Shown piece by piece: positions 30,351 to 39,935 of a DNA stretch of 64,000 nt. The notes beneath the pieces are model-generated. The model was given only the letters and a program-made list of their open reading frames with translations. It was not told the origin of the DNA and ran no database searches. Within the stretch, counting starts at the first letter, position 1. Every line of letters begins with the position of its first letter. Position numbers and translations under genes: made by a program. Source of the DNA: Fragilaria crotonensis (lineage: Eukaryota; Bacillariophyta; Fragilariophyceae; Fragilariales; Fragilariaceae); contig JAKSYS010000180.1 in assembly GCA_022925895.1 (NCBI GenBank), positions 30,460-94,459 of the forward strand, written 5' to 3'.

Positions 30351-31472
30351 CACTGGCGGATCGCTTGGTGGCTGCAGTCAATGTTGCAGCAGATGACACT
30401 GCTGGAGATGGCTTGTCCGGTCGCAACGACAATGACGTTTATCCGATGGACGACGAAAGCCGAAAGTTATTTGCCCTTTCTACGAGCGACAAACGATCAG
30501 TCATAACACCTGAGATCCTTTCTCGGAGGTGGGGAGTTGGCCTTGACACTGCTAAGAGGACATTGAAAGTGACAACGCAATCCGGAATCAGGAATGTTTT
30601 GGCAAAAGGCGAAAGGAAAGTGCGTCAGAAACTCGATCACCTTGCGTTCCCCAACTTGAGCGGTAAGTGGTACTCGGATACTATGTTCTCAAAGACGCAA
30701 TCGATCAGGGGACACTTGACGGCGCAAGTGTTTACGAATGGTCGAGGGAGCGATCACTTCTATCCCATGAAGAGCAAGAGCATGGCTGGACCAAATGCTC
30801 TGATGCCCTTTATCCAAGAGGTTGGGATACCCCAGACGATTGTGACTGACAATGCACCAGAGGAAGTCCACGGGGAGTTTGGGAAGATCTGTCGCCAATT
30901 TCGAATTCGGCAAGAGCAAACAGTTCCTTACAGCCCATGGTCGAACCTGGCGGAGTCAACGATTCGAGAGCTGAAGGTTGGGATCCGGAGAACCTTACGT
31001 CGTTCGAAGGCACCGAGACGCCTTTGGTGTTTCTGCGGTAAGTGGGTGGCGGCGATTCGACGATTGACAGCACTTGATATGCCACAACTCCAGGGAAGAG
31101 TTCCCGACGAAGACGTGTTGGGATCTACACCAGACATCTCCCAGTATGCCCAGTTTGATTGGTATGAGCCAGTCTTGTATTGGGATCCAGTTGGTACCTT
31201 CCCACATGAGCAGAAGTTGCTTGGACGGTGGCTTGGAATTGCCGAAGTCTCAACAGACCTGATCAAGACTGGGAAGATTATTGTCCGCAAGTCTGTCTGG
31301 GGACTGAGCGAAGATGACTTTGCTAATCCTGACGTAAAGACTCGGCTCGTGGAGTTGAATGAGGGCATCCGCTCCAAAATTGGGGATGATCTCAAGGATG
31401 AGGACATCGACCCAGAACTGAGAGGTTCCATGCCGGAAATCTCAGATGACGTCTTTGTAACGATCCAGGGGA
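30351..31472 (+). CDS. Copia F integrase
   Basis: Encodes EILSRRWGVGLDTAKRTLKV, the N-terminal region where a zinc finger would be, without Cys/His ligands. The catalytic triad is GKWYSDTMFS, TIVTDNAPEE and NLAESTIRELK. Next come RRLWCFCGKWVAAIRRL and GRWLGIAEVSTDLIKTGK. The frame runs on to 31534, but after the GGGG run at about 31469 the true continuation (DTPSPDEGTDDHTPESYDEY) is in the next frame. Confidence 0.9.
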
Positions 31473-32640
31473 CACGCCAAGTCCTGATGAGGGAACCGAT
31501 GACCACACCCCTGAATCTTATGATGAATATTTGATTGCTCAGGTGCTCCTTCCCCAGGGCGGTGAAGCCAAGAAGGCAACCGTCATTGGGAGGAAGCGCG
31601 ACCATGATGGTCGGCCGATTGGCAAGCGTCACGCAAACCCGTTGTTGGATACTCGCTTATACGAGGTGGAATTCCCTGACGGTTCGACAGAAGCAATTGC
31701 GGCTAACCTGATCGCGGAGAACATGCTGTCCCAGGTTGATGACGAGGGACGAAGCTATTCTGTGTTGAGTGAGATTGTCGACCATCGGACTAATGGCCAC
31801 GCTATTTCAAAGGATGATGGCTTCGTGGAAGACCGATATGGTAAGAGGCATCCGCGAATCACTACGCGAGGCTGGGATTTGCAAGTCGAGTGGCGCGATG
31901 GTTCAACGACCTGGGTTCCATTGTCAGAATTGAAGGAGTCAAACCCGGTGGAGGTCGCGGAGTATGCTGTCGCCAACAAGATTGCTGAAGAACCGGCATT
32001 TGCTTGGTGGGTACGCAAGGCTCTGCGCAAACGGGATCGAATCATAAAGAAGGTCAAGGCCAGATACTGGGCTAAGACGCATAAGTTCGGAATTGAACTG
32101 CCGAAGACGGTGGCGGAGGCCCTTAAGATCGATGAACGAACGGGGACCGACTTTTGGAGAAAGGCGATCGAGCAGGAAATGAAGAATGTTATGCCGGCAT
32201 TCGAGTTCATTGACGGCGACGAAGCGCCCAAGTTCTACAAAAAGATTGACTGCCACATGATCTTTGATGTCAAAATGGATTTGACGAGAAAGGCGCGTTT
32301 GGTTGCCGGAGGGCATCAAACTGATCCGCCGAAAGAGTCAACATATTCAAGTGTTGTTTCACGCGACAGCATAAGGATTGCTTTCACGTTGGCAGCGCTG
32401 AATGACTTGGATGTCCTTTCTGCCGATGTGCAAGGGGCATACCTGAATGCTCCTACGAAGGAGAAGGTCTACACAATCGCAGGGTTGGAATTTGGAGCGG
32501 ACAAAGTTGGCCGACCAGTTCTTATTGTCCGAGCGCTTTATGGTCTTAAGTCAAGTGGTGCTCGATGGCGAGACCACATGGCATCCACGTTACGCGAAGG
32601 AGGCTTTGTCAGCTGCAAAGGTGATCCTGACGTGGATGAG
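31473..32640 (+). CDS. Copia F chromo-like module and reverse transcriptase, N-terminal part
   Basis: LIAQVLLPQGG, LLDTRLYEVEFPDGSTEAIA, then the chromo-like module IVDHR...RGWDLQVEWRDGSTTW and LSELKESNPVEVAEYA (about 31768-31975). RT begins at RKRDRIIKKVKARYWAKTHK, with KARLVAGGHQ and LSADVQGAYLNAP (first RT Asp) and ALYGLKSSGARWRD. A missing dinucleotide near 32632 breaks the frame just after GDPDV. Confidence 0.9.
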
Positions 32641-33778
32641 ACCTAAGGTGAAGCCGAATGGGGACAAGTACTGGGAGTATGTCCTTTGCTATGTGGATGA
32701 CATTCTTTGCATCTCACATGAGCCACAAGTTGTGATGGACTATCTTGCCTCCAAGTATACCTTGAAGAAAGGGAGTGTAAAGGAACCTGACGCTTACTTG
32801 GGCGCTGAAGTCAAGAAGTGGACAATTGATGGTGCAGAGAACCCAACAAAGGTAAGATGGGCAATGTCGTCTGATCTTTATGTGAAACGGGCTGTGACCG
32901 AAGTTGAACGCGAGCTTGAGGAGATTGGTGAACGTCTGAGCACGAAAGTGTCGACACCCATGAGTCAAGGTTACCGACCTGAAATTGACACTACTCCGGA
33001 GTTGGATGCAAAGCGTGCAAACTACTTCCAGGGTTTGATTGGGGTATTGCGTTGGATTTGCGAACTTGGTCGGATTGACATTCTGGTAGACGTTGCAATG
33101 TTGTCGCGTTTCCTGGCTTCTCCAAGGCGGGGACATCTTGATCAGGCTTTCCATATCTTTGCATACTTGAAACGGTACAACAGGTCAAGCATGGTCTTCG
33201 ACGATACGGAACCAGTGTTTGATGAGAGTCGCTTTCAAAAATGTGATTGGAGCGAGTACTATCCTGGCGCGTGTGAAGCTTTACCGCCGGATGCGCCCGA
33301 AGTCCGGGGACAGTCGGTATCGATGAGTTGTTTTGTCGACGCTGACCACGCTGGTTGTCGCGTCACTCGTCGCTCTCATACTGGAGTCTTGATTTTTGTG
33401 AATCGAGCACCAATCCTTTGGTATTCGAAGCGACAGAACACTGTTGAGGCTTCTACCTTTGGATCTGAGTTTATCGCTGCAAAGATTGCAGTCGAAATGG
33501 TTGAAGGGTTGCGTTACAAGCTGCGCATGATGGGCGTCCAAGTGGATGGACCCACGAATGTCTTTTGTGATAATGAATCGGTTGTGAAGAACTCAACCAA
33601 GCCCGAGTCGACTTTGAAGAAGAAGCATAATGCAATCGCGTATCACCGCGTGCGCGAAGCAAGCTGCTGGTATTGTGAGGATTGCGAAGGAAGACGGAGA
33701 AACCAACTTGGCAGATGTTCTGACTAAGTGTCTTCCGGGACCGCGACTAAGAGAGTTGTGTTCTCGCGTTCTGTGGTA
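32633..33778 (+). CDS. Copia F reverse transcriptase C-terminal part and RNase H
   Basis: Continues RPKVKPNGDKYWEYVLCYVDD (RT catalytic YVDD), SVKEPDAYLGAEVKKW, GVLRWICELGRIDILVDVA, and RNase H with SCFVDADHAG (Asp), STFGSEFIAAKI (Glu) and VFCDNESVV (Asp). One extra A near 33660 shifts the last 40 residues; in the right frame they read AAGIVRIAKEDGETNLADVL and end CSRVLW with a stop at 33776-33778. Closely related to B in this part. Confidence 0.9.
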
Positions 33779-33995
33779 AAGTGTCCAAAACGGACATGAT
33801 ACTGGCGTGCAAAATGTCCAGGTGTGACATGATGCGAGTGGAGTACACGACGTACGTGGAACCACTAACCCCAGCTTTATGTAAGCGAATGGGTGGACGT
33901 ACGCGTGATGACACGTGGAACCACCAAAACTAGCCAATGGTGGCCGGCCTCTGCATGATAAATATGGGTCGGACTAGTTGTCTGTGACGCCTAGC

Positions 33996-34005
33996 CCGAG
34001 GGGAC
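33996..34005 (+). other. Polypurine tract of copia F
   Basis: CCGAGGGGAC directly before the 3' LTR, the same block as in A1, A2 and C. Confidence 0.8.
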
Positions 34006-34257
34006 TGAATGAATTCTATCATGAGTTCGAGTTATTCGGACACCCGGATAAGCACGACCGTCGAAGGATTTAGCTCAGCTTTACAATGACCCGCAGGATG
34101 ACTCTTCAGGGCGGAGTCAGAAGTGTTCCTAGACCTAAATCTCACTCTTTTTATAATTGATCAAGTTGCAAGCTGTTGCTACTAGTGATTAGTTCTATCT
34201 GCTAGAGTCAATCTCCTGCAAGGGCGGATGTACCGCACTTGCGACGGATTTAATTGA
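34006..34257 (+). repeat. 3' LTR of copia F
   Basis: 252 bp, no difference found from 26882-27133. Flanked by target duplication AAGT and then the rest of the C LTR. Confidence 0.93.
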
Positions 34258-34545
34258 AAGTTACCCGCCTCATGGGACAGCATACTTACTAAACAGTTCC
34301 TCTTATCAGACAACAAAAGAGTGAGATCCGCCAGTAGGTCGGATCCGCACCATATCGCTATATCTAACATGTGACAGGCACATGTTAGGCTTATCTATAT
34401 GCTGCGTATACCTTTGTCTCATAGGTATTCGCTGGGGTATACCGAAGTATACAGTGCATACAATACCATACCATCAACGTATGGTCACACACATGCTTGC
34501 GTTCACTGCATAGTATCTTATGCCCGATACAGTAGCATTTGTTCG
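34258..34545 (-). repeat. 3' LTR of copia C (main part)
   Basis: Matches 54434-54727 except for the tip displaced to 26872 by F. Starts CGAACAAATGC on the minus strand, next to the polypurine tract (34546-34554, CGAGGGGAC). One substitution was seen (TCTAAC versus TCAAAC). Confidence 0.9.
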
Positions 34546-34588
34546 GTCCCCTCGAATGGATACACTGCTGAGTGCATCACTTCGACCG

Positions 34589-36110
34589 TTAATATGTAAA
34601 TCTATCGAGTAATTCTTCTCTTCGTGCCTGTGGTAGTAACTTGGTAAATAGGTCGCTCAGGTTGGTCTTCGTGCCTTCCTTCGCTATTCGCACCGTGCCT
34701 GCTGCCACGGCTTCACGACATCGATGGTATGCAATGGAGTGGTGCTTCTTCTTTAGCGTCGACTCTGGCATAGTGGTGTTCTTGTATACTGCTTCGTTAT
34801 CGCAGAAGACGTTGGTGGGATTGTCGATGGGTACTCCGAACATCCGCAACTTATATCGGAGAGATTCAGTCAACTCCACGGCGTTTTTCATCGCCTGAAA
34901 CTCACTGCCAAATGTACTGGCTTCGACTGTGTTTTGTCGTTTGCTGTGCCAGATAATAGGTGCCTTGTTGCAAAATAATAGGATTCCAGTTTGTGATCGT
35001 CTCGTCGCTCGATCGCTCCCGTGACTGGCATCGACGAAGCAATGCGTAGTCATATCAATCGGTATGGCCTCAGCTGCGTCGCGATAAAAATCATACCAGT
35101 CGTACGCCTTAACATTTTTTCGCTGATATTCGGGTGTTGAAAATCAAACGCAAGCTTCCTCTTTGGGTATAGTTTCAGATATCCAAACATTCGATACAAT
35201 TGTTGTAGGTGTCCCTCTCTTGGCATCGCCATGTGTGTAGACATCAGGGATGCCTCGAGTAATATATCAACCCTTCCGAGCTCCACAGCCCATCGCAGAA
35301 CCCCAATGAGTTCCTGGTATAGCTGTACTCCGTCGCTCTTGAGTTCTGGACTCACCTCTAGTTCAGGTCGGTAATCCGACGACAGAGGAGTATAGCATTT
35401 TGTCGGGAGTCGTAGTCCCTTCTTGGCAAGCGCCTCTTCAACATTCTTTACAGCCGAGAGGACATATTTTTCTGCGGACATAAACCAGCATTCTATGTCA
35501 TCGACCTGCATGCATCCCAGTTGAGCACCCAGGTAAATGTCTGGTGGTTCAATTTTGTCGTCTTTCAACTTGAAAGTACTTGTAAGCGCGAGTAATGTTG
35601 ATTTAGGATCGTCGGATATGGAGAGTATGTCATCGACGTAGCACAAAACCATTTCATAGTACTCGAACCCATTGCTCTTCGTTGCTGGGCGAATCCAAAC
35701 GTCAGGGTCGGCCTTAGTAGGCTTGTATCCCGTGTCCATCAACGTGTCTGCCAGTAACGAACGAAACGCCGCTCCCGCTGACTTTAGACCATAGAGAGCC
35801 TTCCTCACTAAGAATATCGTTCCCGCTTCGGATCCAAACTCGGGTCCGGCGATCGTCCATATCTTCTCGCGGCAATCTGCCGTTAGGTATGCGTTCTGTA
35901 TATCGCACGCCATGACTTTTAAGCCGTTGAGTCCTGCGATCGTCAACGCAATTCGAACGGAATCTCTGGAAACCACCGATGAGTAGGTGATCAGGGACTC
36001 TGGGACTTCTGTTGTGTGCCCTCCTGCCACAAATCGGGCCTTGCGACGGAAGTTCTCTCCCATCTTTACATCAAAGATTAAGTGGCACTTGATCTGTTGG
36101 TATCCGGGTG
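34589..36110 (-). CDS. Copia C reverse transcriptase-RNase H
   Basis: Begins at the D insertion with PPGYQQIKCHLIFDVKMGEN, then KARFVAGGHTTEVP, MACDIQNAYLTAD (first RT Asp), KALYGLKSAGAAFR and LCYVDDILSISDD (active site). RNase H follows after one frame change near 35090: THCFVDASHGS (Asp), STFGSEFQAMKN (Glu) and VFCDNEAVY (Asp), ending LLDRFTY at 34589. The upstream Pol (EVWEKTKDD) is at 43459, across D. Residues upstream of PPGY in the open frame are D LTR. Confidence 0.92.
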
Positions 36111-36115
36111 GTAGA

Positions 36116-36585
36116 TGTGATCTCCTTCCAAGTATCGAGCGCTCACGCTCGGGGGTGTAGAAAGGAGAATGGAGGGTCCACGATCGTCCACACAGAAGCA
36201 CACACACGAGTACCGGAGAACGGTAAGCAATCCTCTTGGCAATGGCGGTTCGGCGTTTGTAGTATGCGGCGTGTAGTTCGATGTGTGAGATGGACAATGT
36301 CGTGGAGGTGCTTGTGTAACGATAAACCTTGTACCTCTATACCCTTACGATCGATGACCGGCAAGAGTGCAATTGAAGTAATAAAAAAGGATTAAAGTAG
36401 AAGTTGTGAGTGGAGTACATGAGAGGTACTCCACTAATTAGACTATCTACATACCTGACTTAGTAACAGGTATGTCGGAGTGCATACGCACCGGGCAGTA
36501 CCGTATTGTGAATACGGTACCAAACAGCACGGTGCTATACACGTACCATGGACATATTGTAAGTCGTGACAAACATGCAGTAACA
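36116..36585 (-). repeat. 3' LTR of copia D
   Basis: 470 bp. Contains strong inverted repeats: GTACCGTATT.GTG.AATACGGTAC and CATACCTG...CAGGTATG. Preceded on the minus strand by the polypurine stretch AATGGGGGAGTG. Confidence 0.93.
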
Positions 36586-36709
36586 CACTCCCCCATTGTA
36601 TGCGTCATGAAGACAAAAGCAAAACAATGAGTATATAGGAATGCATTCGGGAGAACGGCAACAATTGACATTTAGTCGCGTGTCATCCAAGGCGCGCCAT
36701 AGTGTCCCA

Positions 36710-37213
36710 TCAAACGACGAACGTGTCGGAAGTGCAGCGTGGTGCCGAGCGCTTTGGTGAGAGAGCGTCCGCTGGGTTGATGATACCCGGGATGTGACAA
36801 AGAATGATATCGCCGTTGGCTTTCCATTCTTGAATCGCGAAGTGTTGAATATCAATGTGTCGCGAGCGTGGAGTTGGTCGGCTCGAATTGATCATCAGAA
36901 TCGCAGCTTGATTGTCCTCATACAAGATCGTCGGCCCGGGTTGTTCGTAATCCAACTCATGGAGGATGGACCGCAGGTACTTGGCGATCTTGGCGGCTTG
37001 GACGGCGGCGATAAACTCGGCTTCGGTTGAGCTCGTGGAGACAGTGGACTGGACTTTCGACTTGTACGCAATCGGTCCACCGCAGAGCATGAAAGCGAGA
37101 CCGGTGATCGAGCGTCGTGTGCTGAGATCCGTGGCATGAGCAGCGTCAACGTAACCGGCGAGGGAGGTGGGCGATTGCGGCTGAGGGAAGTCGGGCAACG
37201 AAGTGTCGGACAC
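36710..37213 (-). CDS. Copia D RNase H
   Basis: Frame after a shift near 37210. AGYVDAAHATDLSTRRS (Asp), SSTEAEFIAAVQAAK (Glu) and ILYEDNQAAILM (Asp) are the RNase H catalytic positions; HIDIQHFAIQEW and IPGIINPADAL follow. It ends TSDTFVV. It is the last Pol domain and lies about 125 bp from the LTR. Confidence 0.9.
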   Translation of the reverse strand: MSDTSLPDFPQPQSPTSLAGYVDAAHATDLSTRRSITGLAFMLCGGPIAYKSKVQSTVSTSSTEAEFIAAVQAAKIAKYLRSILHELDYEQPGPTILYEDNQAAILMINSSRPTPRSRHIDIQHFAIQEWKANGDIILCHIPGIINPADALSPKRSAPRCTSDTFVV

Positions 37214-39383
37214 CAGGACGATGAAGTCTCCAACTGGGAAGGTATCGATCGGAGCAGGACGCCAAAAAAATCAGTCCCCAGTCCTTTGTCATGCGCAGGT
37301 ATCGTGCAAGGCGACGCAAAGAATCAAAATGAATCTTGACAGGGTGATCCGAAAAACGAGCAAGGAGCGTGACGGCGAAACCAATGTCGATGCGGGCCAC
37401 AACGTAAACGTAGATCACACAACCGAGAATGCTGCGATAAGAGAATCCGGCATTGTCCTCGTATTCCATGAGTGCGGTAGCGGTTGCGGTGGCAGCGTTA
37501 TCATAGTCAAGGAATAGTTGCGGGATCGTCGACATGGCGATGGGTTCGATTGGGCGCTCGCTGGATTCGCGGTTGCCTGGTGAGGACCATCCGTAGTGTT
37601 CGAGGAACCGGTCGATATACGATTCGCAGGTCACTTGGATATAGTGGCGAGATTGAATGATGTCAACACCATTGAATGAGTTGAGGACCCCTTCATCGCG
37701 TAGATCAATCTTGTCCTCCGCACAGATAACTGCGACCAATTTCCGAATTGATTCAACGTTGCGGCATCCGATGGCTAGATCATCCACTTGTCGAGAGATA
37801 AGCATCTTCCATCCATCGTACGTTCCGTGGTACAAGCTGCGTTCGTGCGTGGTCGATTTGAAGCCATGCCGATGCAGGACCTTGTTTATGAAACGCTCCC
37901 ATAAGGCACCGGATTCTGGATGACCTTGCAACGCGTGTTGGACTGGGAGCACATGATCACGAGGCACGTTAAAACCGTTGCGAAGGAGGAACCAGTCGGC
38001 GTACGGTTGGTCGATGTATACGAACGTAGGCTGGTCGGGAGGTGGCGAGTTGGCGTAGGCGTTTGTCGCGTCGACCTTGATGCAAATGTATCCCTCGTTC
38101 GCACACAGGGCAATGAACATCCGCATGCAGGGTTGCTCGATGCATGAAGAGTATGTGTTTGCAAGTTTCAAGGCGGGGGCGGCGCGAGGGGATCCATCAC
38201 AACAATTGCGTGCCTTTCGAGTTCCATCGGCCTTGATGGAGTAATTCCAATGCTGGCGGAGAATAATGGCGCCGGCAGGTGGGTAGACGGCGGGTCCGTA
38301 CATCTCCTGTTTGGCCATGGAGTCGAGTTGCTTTGCTTCAGCCAGTTGCCAATCTTTCCAGTTTGATAAACGCTGTAGCTTGCGACGCGTAAAACTACCA
38401 AGAGCCTGTTCTTCTTCCGTCCCAAAAGCAGTAGTATTCAGGCTGCGCATCATGAGCAGGAGCTGGTCGTGTGGGAGAGGCTCATGCATCGTGATTGCGA
38501 TACGGGGCTCCGGTGCTGTTGCGTTTGGGACAGGGAGAGACGAAGGCGCCGAGGGGGCGGGGCCACGAAGGAGATCGATGAGACGTAGCTGATCAACGGA
38601 CAAGTGAAGCGGGCTGTCGTTCGGGCGAGCGCTGACCGGGATATAGCGGTCAGGCGCGAAAACGATCGTGAACGAAGCGGCGTCTGACGCAGCGACACCG
38701 GTCAAAGCGAGGATGATCGACTCGCACGAGAAAACGGAGATGCCATCGATGGATACGATGTAGGCGCCGATGTATTTGCGACGCACATTTCGGATGCGAG
38801 CGGCCGAGGAGCTGGGGGCGACGCCAGAGAGGTAGCCCCGCTTGCGTATGTGACACGCGGAGATTTCAAAACCGAGGGTTGGGTGGTCGCATTTGATTGC
38901 TTGCGTGATGGAGTCGAGGCGGTGGAACGGGTCGTCGGACACCTCAAGGTTGAGGGGGGAGAGCGAAGGACGTTCAGCGGGGACGACGCCGTCAGGGGAC
39001 AGGAGACGGAGGGCTTGCACGTTGGGCGGAGCGTCGGCGAGATCATTCATACCTTCGTCGAAACGAGCGTGTGTTGCAGTTTTGACGAGGGAACTGGCCA
39101 GATCAAAATAGTACAAGATTTTGAGTGAGCGAGAATAGCCGAGGAACACGCCAAGTCGCGAGTTGGGAACAACACGTCCGTAGCGTGTCGTAGTGGGACG
39201 CACGTGGACGCGGCAACCGAAGGTTCGTAGCTTGGACAAATCCGGGAGTTCGCCACCACATAATTCATGAGGACTGGACAAACGGGCGCCGTGGGGGATA
39301 AAATTGTATAAGCGCACGAAATGATAGAACGCATACGGCCAGAAAGCGGGACGGAGATTGGCGCCAGTCAACATGGCGCGCAA
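37146..39383 (-). CDS. Copia D integrase C-terminus, PDZ-like insert and reverse transcriptase
   Basis: 745 codons. Residues 1-100 are the integrase end (RAMLTGANLRPAFWPYAFYH, LRTFGCRVHV, RLGVFLGYS). Residues about 166-245 look like a PDZ fold: carboxylate-loop motif TLGFEI, YLSGVAPSSSAARI and KYIGAYIVSIDGISVF. RT covers about 320-700 with QHWNYSIKADGTRKARN, KVDATNAYANS (first Asp) and ISRQVDDLAIG (second pair). It ends in the connection YLRMTKDWGLIF, after which a shift near 37210 leads to RNase H. The N-terminal Met is internal to integrase and not a real start; the frame begins upstream. Confidence 0.9.
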   Translation of the reverse strand: MRAMLTGANLRPAFWPYAFYHFVRLYNFIPHGARLSSPHELCGGELPDLSKLRTFGCRVHVRPTTTRYGRVVPNSRLGVFLGYSRSLKILYYFDLASSLVKTATHARFDEGMNDLADAPPNVQALRLLSPDGVVPAERPSLSPLNLEVSDDPFHRLDSITQAIKCDHPTLGFEISACHIRKRGYLSGVAPSSSAARIRNVRRKYIGAYIVSIDGISVFSCESIILALTGVAASDAASFTIVFAPDRYIPVSARPNDSPLHLSVDQLRLIDLLRGPAPSAPSSLPVPNATAPEPRIAITMHEPLPHDQLLLMMRSLNTTAFGTEEEQALGSFTRRKLQRLSNWKDWQLAEAKQLDSMAKQEMYGPAVYPPAGAIILRQHWNYSIKADGTRKARNCCDGSPRAAPALKLANTYSSCIEQPCMRMFIALCANEGYICIKVDATNAYANSPPPDQPTFVYIDQPYADWFLLRNGFNVPRDHVLPVQHALQGHPESGALWERFINKVLHRHGFKSTTHERSLYHGTYDGWKMLISRQVDDLAIGCRNVESIRKLVAVICAEDKIDLRDEGVLNSFNGVDIIQSRHYIQVTCESYIDRFLEHYGWSSPGNRESSERPIEPIAMSTIPQLFLDYDNAATATATALMEYEDNAGFSYRSILGCVIYVYVVARIDIGFAVTLLARFSDHPVKIHFDSLRRLARYLRMTKDWGLIFLASCSDRYLPSWRLHRPGVRHFVARLPSAAIAHLPRRLR

Positions 39384-39935
39384 AGCATCACCGATAGTTT
39401 GGTGAGGGCGTTCGCCAGGGCCATTTTGGTGAGACGAGTCAGGGCCAGTGAGTTGGGTCTGATAACCAAATTGGCGAATGTATCAAGGATTTCCCGACAA
39501 CGTCCAAGTTCCCTCCACCATCCATTCGAACATATTTACCGGCGCAGGTGGGTGCGTTGTTTGCGAGCCATTGGTTCAACCAATCCACCGGCGGGGCTTT
39601 GGTCGCAAAGGCGCGGCCAATCAACCGACCACTGAAATGATCGGTGATCAAAACGTAGCAAGTTTCGCCGTTGTGGCCAACCAAATTATCAAAACGCTTG
39701 GAATCGGAGCTCTTCTGGACCATGAAAGCGAAGTCGATGCCAAGGCCTTGAAGGCATGCGGTGGCGGTCATGGTGTTGGCATGGCCGCGCGGTGTCTTGC
39801 GGAGCTTGGAAGCCATACAAACCGCGCACTCGTCGATGGTGTCAGGAGGCTAAGCGCCGGCATGCCACGAGTATGCTTGTGGAGTTCGGAGAGCCGGCGA
39901 AAGTTCAAATGACCGAGACGTTGGTGCCACAGCAT
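39384..39935 (-). CDS. Copia D integrase zinc finger and catalytic core
   Basis: Split over frames between the two long ORFs. LWHQRLGHLNFRRLSELH (His pair) and DECAVCMASK (Cys pair) form the HHCC finger. GIDFAFMV and VLITDHFSG follow (first Asp region), then GKYVRMDGGGNL (second Asp) and NGPGERPHQTIGDALR (Glu). Shifts lie near 39900, 39810 and 39450. Unlike A-C and F, the finger is complete. Confidence 0.85.

Larger units (their letters stand above)
26882..34257 (+). mobile_element. Copia F: young LTR retrotransposon inserted in the C 3' LTR
   Basis: 7.4 kb with 252-bp LTRs (26882-27133 and 34006-34257) that look identical base for base. The target duplication AAGT is at 26878-26881 and 34258-34261. 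Primer site is at 27135-27147 and polypurine tract CCGAGGGGAC at 33996-34005. The leader is unusually long (about 1.04 kb). All coding domains are present with about six single or double-base shifts, mostly in short homopolymers; given identical LTRs these may be assembly errors. F is among the youngest insertions of the nest. Confidence 0.94.

Noticed and set aside
39454-39470. TTGGGTCTGATAACC, a match to the complement of the shared primer site
   Set aside because: It lies inside the D integrase frame (FGYQTQL) with no LTR beside it; coincidence of coding sequence.
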